From Akkermansia muciniphila (GTDB lineage: Bacteria > Verrucomicrobiota > Verrucomicrobiia > Verrucomicrobiales > V1-33): a stretch of DNA of 7,754 nucleotides. The position numbers and the translations under genes are program-made. The notes beneath the pieces are model-generated. The model saw only the letters and a list, made by a program, of their open reading frames with translations. It had not been told where the DNA came from and made no database searches. Of the stretch, positions 6,167-7,754 are shown one piece after another. The DNA lies in assembly GCA_943331195.2 (NCBI GenBank), contig CALQKQ020000161.1, positions 1 to 7,754 of the forward strand, read 5' to 3'. Numbering within the stretch: the first letter of the stretch is position 1; every line of letters begins with the position of its first letter.

Positions 6167-7754
6167 ATGATTAAATTCAATCTTGATAGGGCGGAAGCTG
6201 CGGGGCAGACTTGCGCGGGTGGCGTCAGCGTGTTTGGGATTGGGGGGCGGGCACGAACGTGGTCGACAAGATGGCTTTAGAGGGGGTCGCTGGGGTGGAT
6301 TTAGTTAGTATGAATTGTGCGGCACGGGCGCTGCAGGGTTCTCTGGTGGGGACCAAGTTGCAGCTGGGGAAGAAGTTGACGCAAGGACTGGGGTGTGGGG
6401 GGGATCCGGAGTTGGGGGCGGAGGCGGCGCAGGCCTCGCGGGAGGAGATTGCGGAGGTGTTGGGGGGGCGGGGGATGGTCTTTTTGTGTGTGGGACTGGG
6501 GGGGGGGACGGGTTCGGGGGCGGCTCCGCTGATTGCGCGGCAGGCGCGGGAGGCGGGGGCGTTTGTGGTGGTGTTTGCGACCTTGCCGTTTTCGTTTGAG
6601 GGGCGGCGGCGCTGTCTGCAGGCGAGCTTAGCGTTGCAGGAACTGGAGAAATATGCCAATGCCCTGGTGACCTTTGAGAATGACCGCATGGGGGAGTTGG
6701 TGGTGCCGAAGAAGGGGGTCCAGGAAGCGTTCGAGCAGGCGGATCGGTTGATTGGGCAGAGTGTGCGGGCGGTGGCGCAGTTGGTGAGCCAGCCGGGCTT
6801 GATACGGATTGGGCTGGACGAGTTGCTGGCGGCGCTGCGGCATGAAGATAGCCGCTGTCTTTTTGGGTATGGCCAGGCCAAGGGGCCAAACCGGGCGGCG
6901 GAGGCTCTGGCGAAGGCGCTGCAGAGCCCGCTGTTGGACCGCGGGCAGATGCTAGCGGGGGCGCGCCAAGTGTTGGTGCACATCTGCGGTGGTGCCAGTC
7001 TAACGCTTCTTGAAATGGAGTCGCTGATGGGCGAGTTGGGGGGGCAGATTCACCCGGAGGCTCAGATTCTTTTTGGGGCGGGGGTTGACGCCAAGTTGCA
7101 AGATGTACTGAGCGTGACGATTCTAACGTCGCTTGGGAAGCCGATCGCGGCTGCGGCGGTGGTGGCGGAGCCGGTCGCGGAGCCGGTCGCGGAGCCCGTC
7201 GCGGAGCCGGTCGCGGAGCCGGTGGCAGAGTCAGCGGCAGAGTCGGCGGCGGCGGTGGTCGCAGAGCCGGTGGCAGCGGAGCTGGTTGTGGAAGCGGTGG
7301 AGGTGGAGTTGTTTGCGCCGTTTGTGGAGGAGGCCTTGGTGGGCGAGGCGGAGGTTTTCGCGGCGGAGCCGGAGGCGGAGTTGGCCGAGGCGGTCGCGGA
7401 GTCGGCAGCCGAGCCGGTGGTCGAGCCGGTGGTCGAGCCGGTGGTCGAGCCGGTGGTCGAGGTGGTGATTGAGGCGGTGGCCGAGCCGGTGATTGAGGCG
7501 GTGGCCGAGCCGGTGGCGGAGTGGGTTAGTGAGGTGGAGGCGGTGGAGGCGGTGGAGGCGGTGCGGCCGGTGAAGGTGGGTAGGGGCAAGGCTTTTGGGC
7601 TGAGTGACATTGTGCAGCGGGAGGTGAAGGCGGTGCCGGTGCCGGAGGTGGCGCAGCCGCAGGTGGCGCAGCCACAGGTGGCGCTGCCGCAGGTGGTGGC
7701 GGCGGCGGTGCCGGTGCGGCCCTTTACGGTGGCGAGTCGGAGTCCACAGTTTGA
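6167..7754 (+). CDS. ftsZ: Cell division protein FtsZ, frameshifted and cut by the window edge
   Basis: Tubulin-like GTPase that forms the division ring. From the ATG at 6167 the frame reads MIKFNLDRAEAAG...VFGIGG, then breaks in a G run and stops at 6278. Restoring one G gives a continuous FtsZ to the window end, at least 530 residues. In the restored protein: the T1 loop GIGGAGTNVV (24-33); GLGCGGDPELG (T3); the signature GGGTGSGAAP (112-121) binding GTP phosphates; PFSFEGRRR (T5); FENDRMGEL (T6); and AFEQADRLIGQSV. Two loops deviate. The T2 motif NTDAQ reads NCAAR (50-54). The catalytic T7 loop, NxDFxD in E. coli, reads GLDELL (216-221), keeping only the first Asp. The GTPase fold ends near residue 324. 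It is followed by an acidic V/A/E/P-repeat linker of more than 200 residues; the C-terminal peptide that binds FtsA is outside the window. Identity is certain; whether the break is real or a sequencing error is not. Confidence 0.94.
6242..6247 (+). other. Frameshift site in ftsZ (run of six G)
   Basis: The codons read VFGIGG in one frame up to this G run and AGTNVVDKM in the previous frame (-1) after it; together they make the canonical FtsZ glycine loop. One more G would restore the frame. Unrepaired, the product is 37 residues, ending at the TAG at 6278-6280. A homopolymer undercount in sequencing is the simplest cause; a true mutation or -1 ribosomal slippage on GGG GGG are alternatives. 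Confidence 0.85.
7162..7233 (+). repeat. 12-bp tandem repeat coding VAEP units in the FtsZ linker
   Basis: Five consecutive VAEP codon sets followed by VAES, each 12 bases, mostly gtcgcggagccg with few synonymous changes. The near-identity at DNA level points to recent expansion by slippage or unequal recombination rather than old protein-level repetition. Confidence 0.9.
7417..7524 (+). repeat. 12-bp tandem repeat coding VVEP/VIEA/VAEP units in the FtsZ linker
   Basis: Nine four-residue units in a row: VVEP three times, VVEV, then VIEA and VAEP alternating, ending VAEW. The first three units are exact 12-base copies (gtggtcgagccg), and the VIEA-VAEP pair is repeated as a 24-base block. Same period and composition as the 7162-7233 tract, so likely the same origin. 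Confidence 0.88.
7648..7692 (+). repeat. 15-bp tandem repeat coding VAQPQ units near the end of the FtsZ linker
   Basis: Three five-residue units, VAQPQ, VAQPQ and VALPQ, almost identical at DNA level (gtggcgcagccgcag type). The period differs from the 12-base tracts upstream, so this arose separately in the same disordered linker. Confidence 0.85.

Noticed and set aside
7062..7610. 182-codon - strand frame rich in Ser/Thr/Ala opposite ftsZ
   Set aside because: It is the antisense image of the 12-base repeats of the FtsZ linker and has no independent coding features.

Overview
The window carries the core of a bacterial division and cell-wall (dcw) cluster. On the + strand it reads ddl, ftsQ, ftsA, ftsZ, tightly spaced and presumably one operon. 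Divergently, on the - strand, lie a PpiD-like membrane-anchored periplasmic foldase and a small TPR protein. The gene order, high GC content, absence of Shine-Dalgarno sequences and divergent FtsZ suggest a member of the Verrucomicrobia / PVC group. This is an inference from gene content and style; no marker gene here settles it.

Layout: 1-391 is non-coding, with a perfect 30-bp direct repeat (2-31 and 214-243) and several strong hairpins, probably extragenic repeat material. 392-721 (-) is a three-TPR protein. 722-993 is a G-rich spacer with an imperfect direct repeat of about 50 bp at period 68. 994-2763 (-) is the PpiD-like protein. 2764-2977 is the divergent intergenic region: an AT-rich promoter zone on the ddl side and a terminator-like hairpin in the leader of the PpiD-like gene. 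2978-3901 ddl, 3907-4890 ftsQ, 4910-6142 ftsA and 6167 to the window edge ftsZ follow.

How the genes work together: Ddl makes the D-Ala-D-Ala dipeptide of the peptidoglycan stem. FtsQ is the membrane/periplasmic scaffold of the divisome. FtsA tethers FtsZ filaments to the membrane, and FtsZ forms the cytokinetic ring. The PpiD-like protein would assist folding of exported proteins at the inner membrane.

The most notable points concern ftsZ. Its reading frame is broken by an apparent one-base deficit in a G run (6242-6247), just inside the first GTP-binding glycine loop. Once the frame is restored, the protein keeps the GTP-binding signature but has a strongly altered T7 (synergy) loop. It also has a linker of more than 200 residues built from VAEP/VVEP/VAQPQ-type repeats, and runs off the window before any C-terminal peptide. 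Otherwise this is a recognisable housekeeping region, and I see no mobile element, CRISPR array, tRNA or rRNA.
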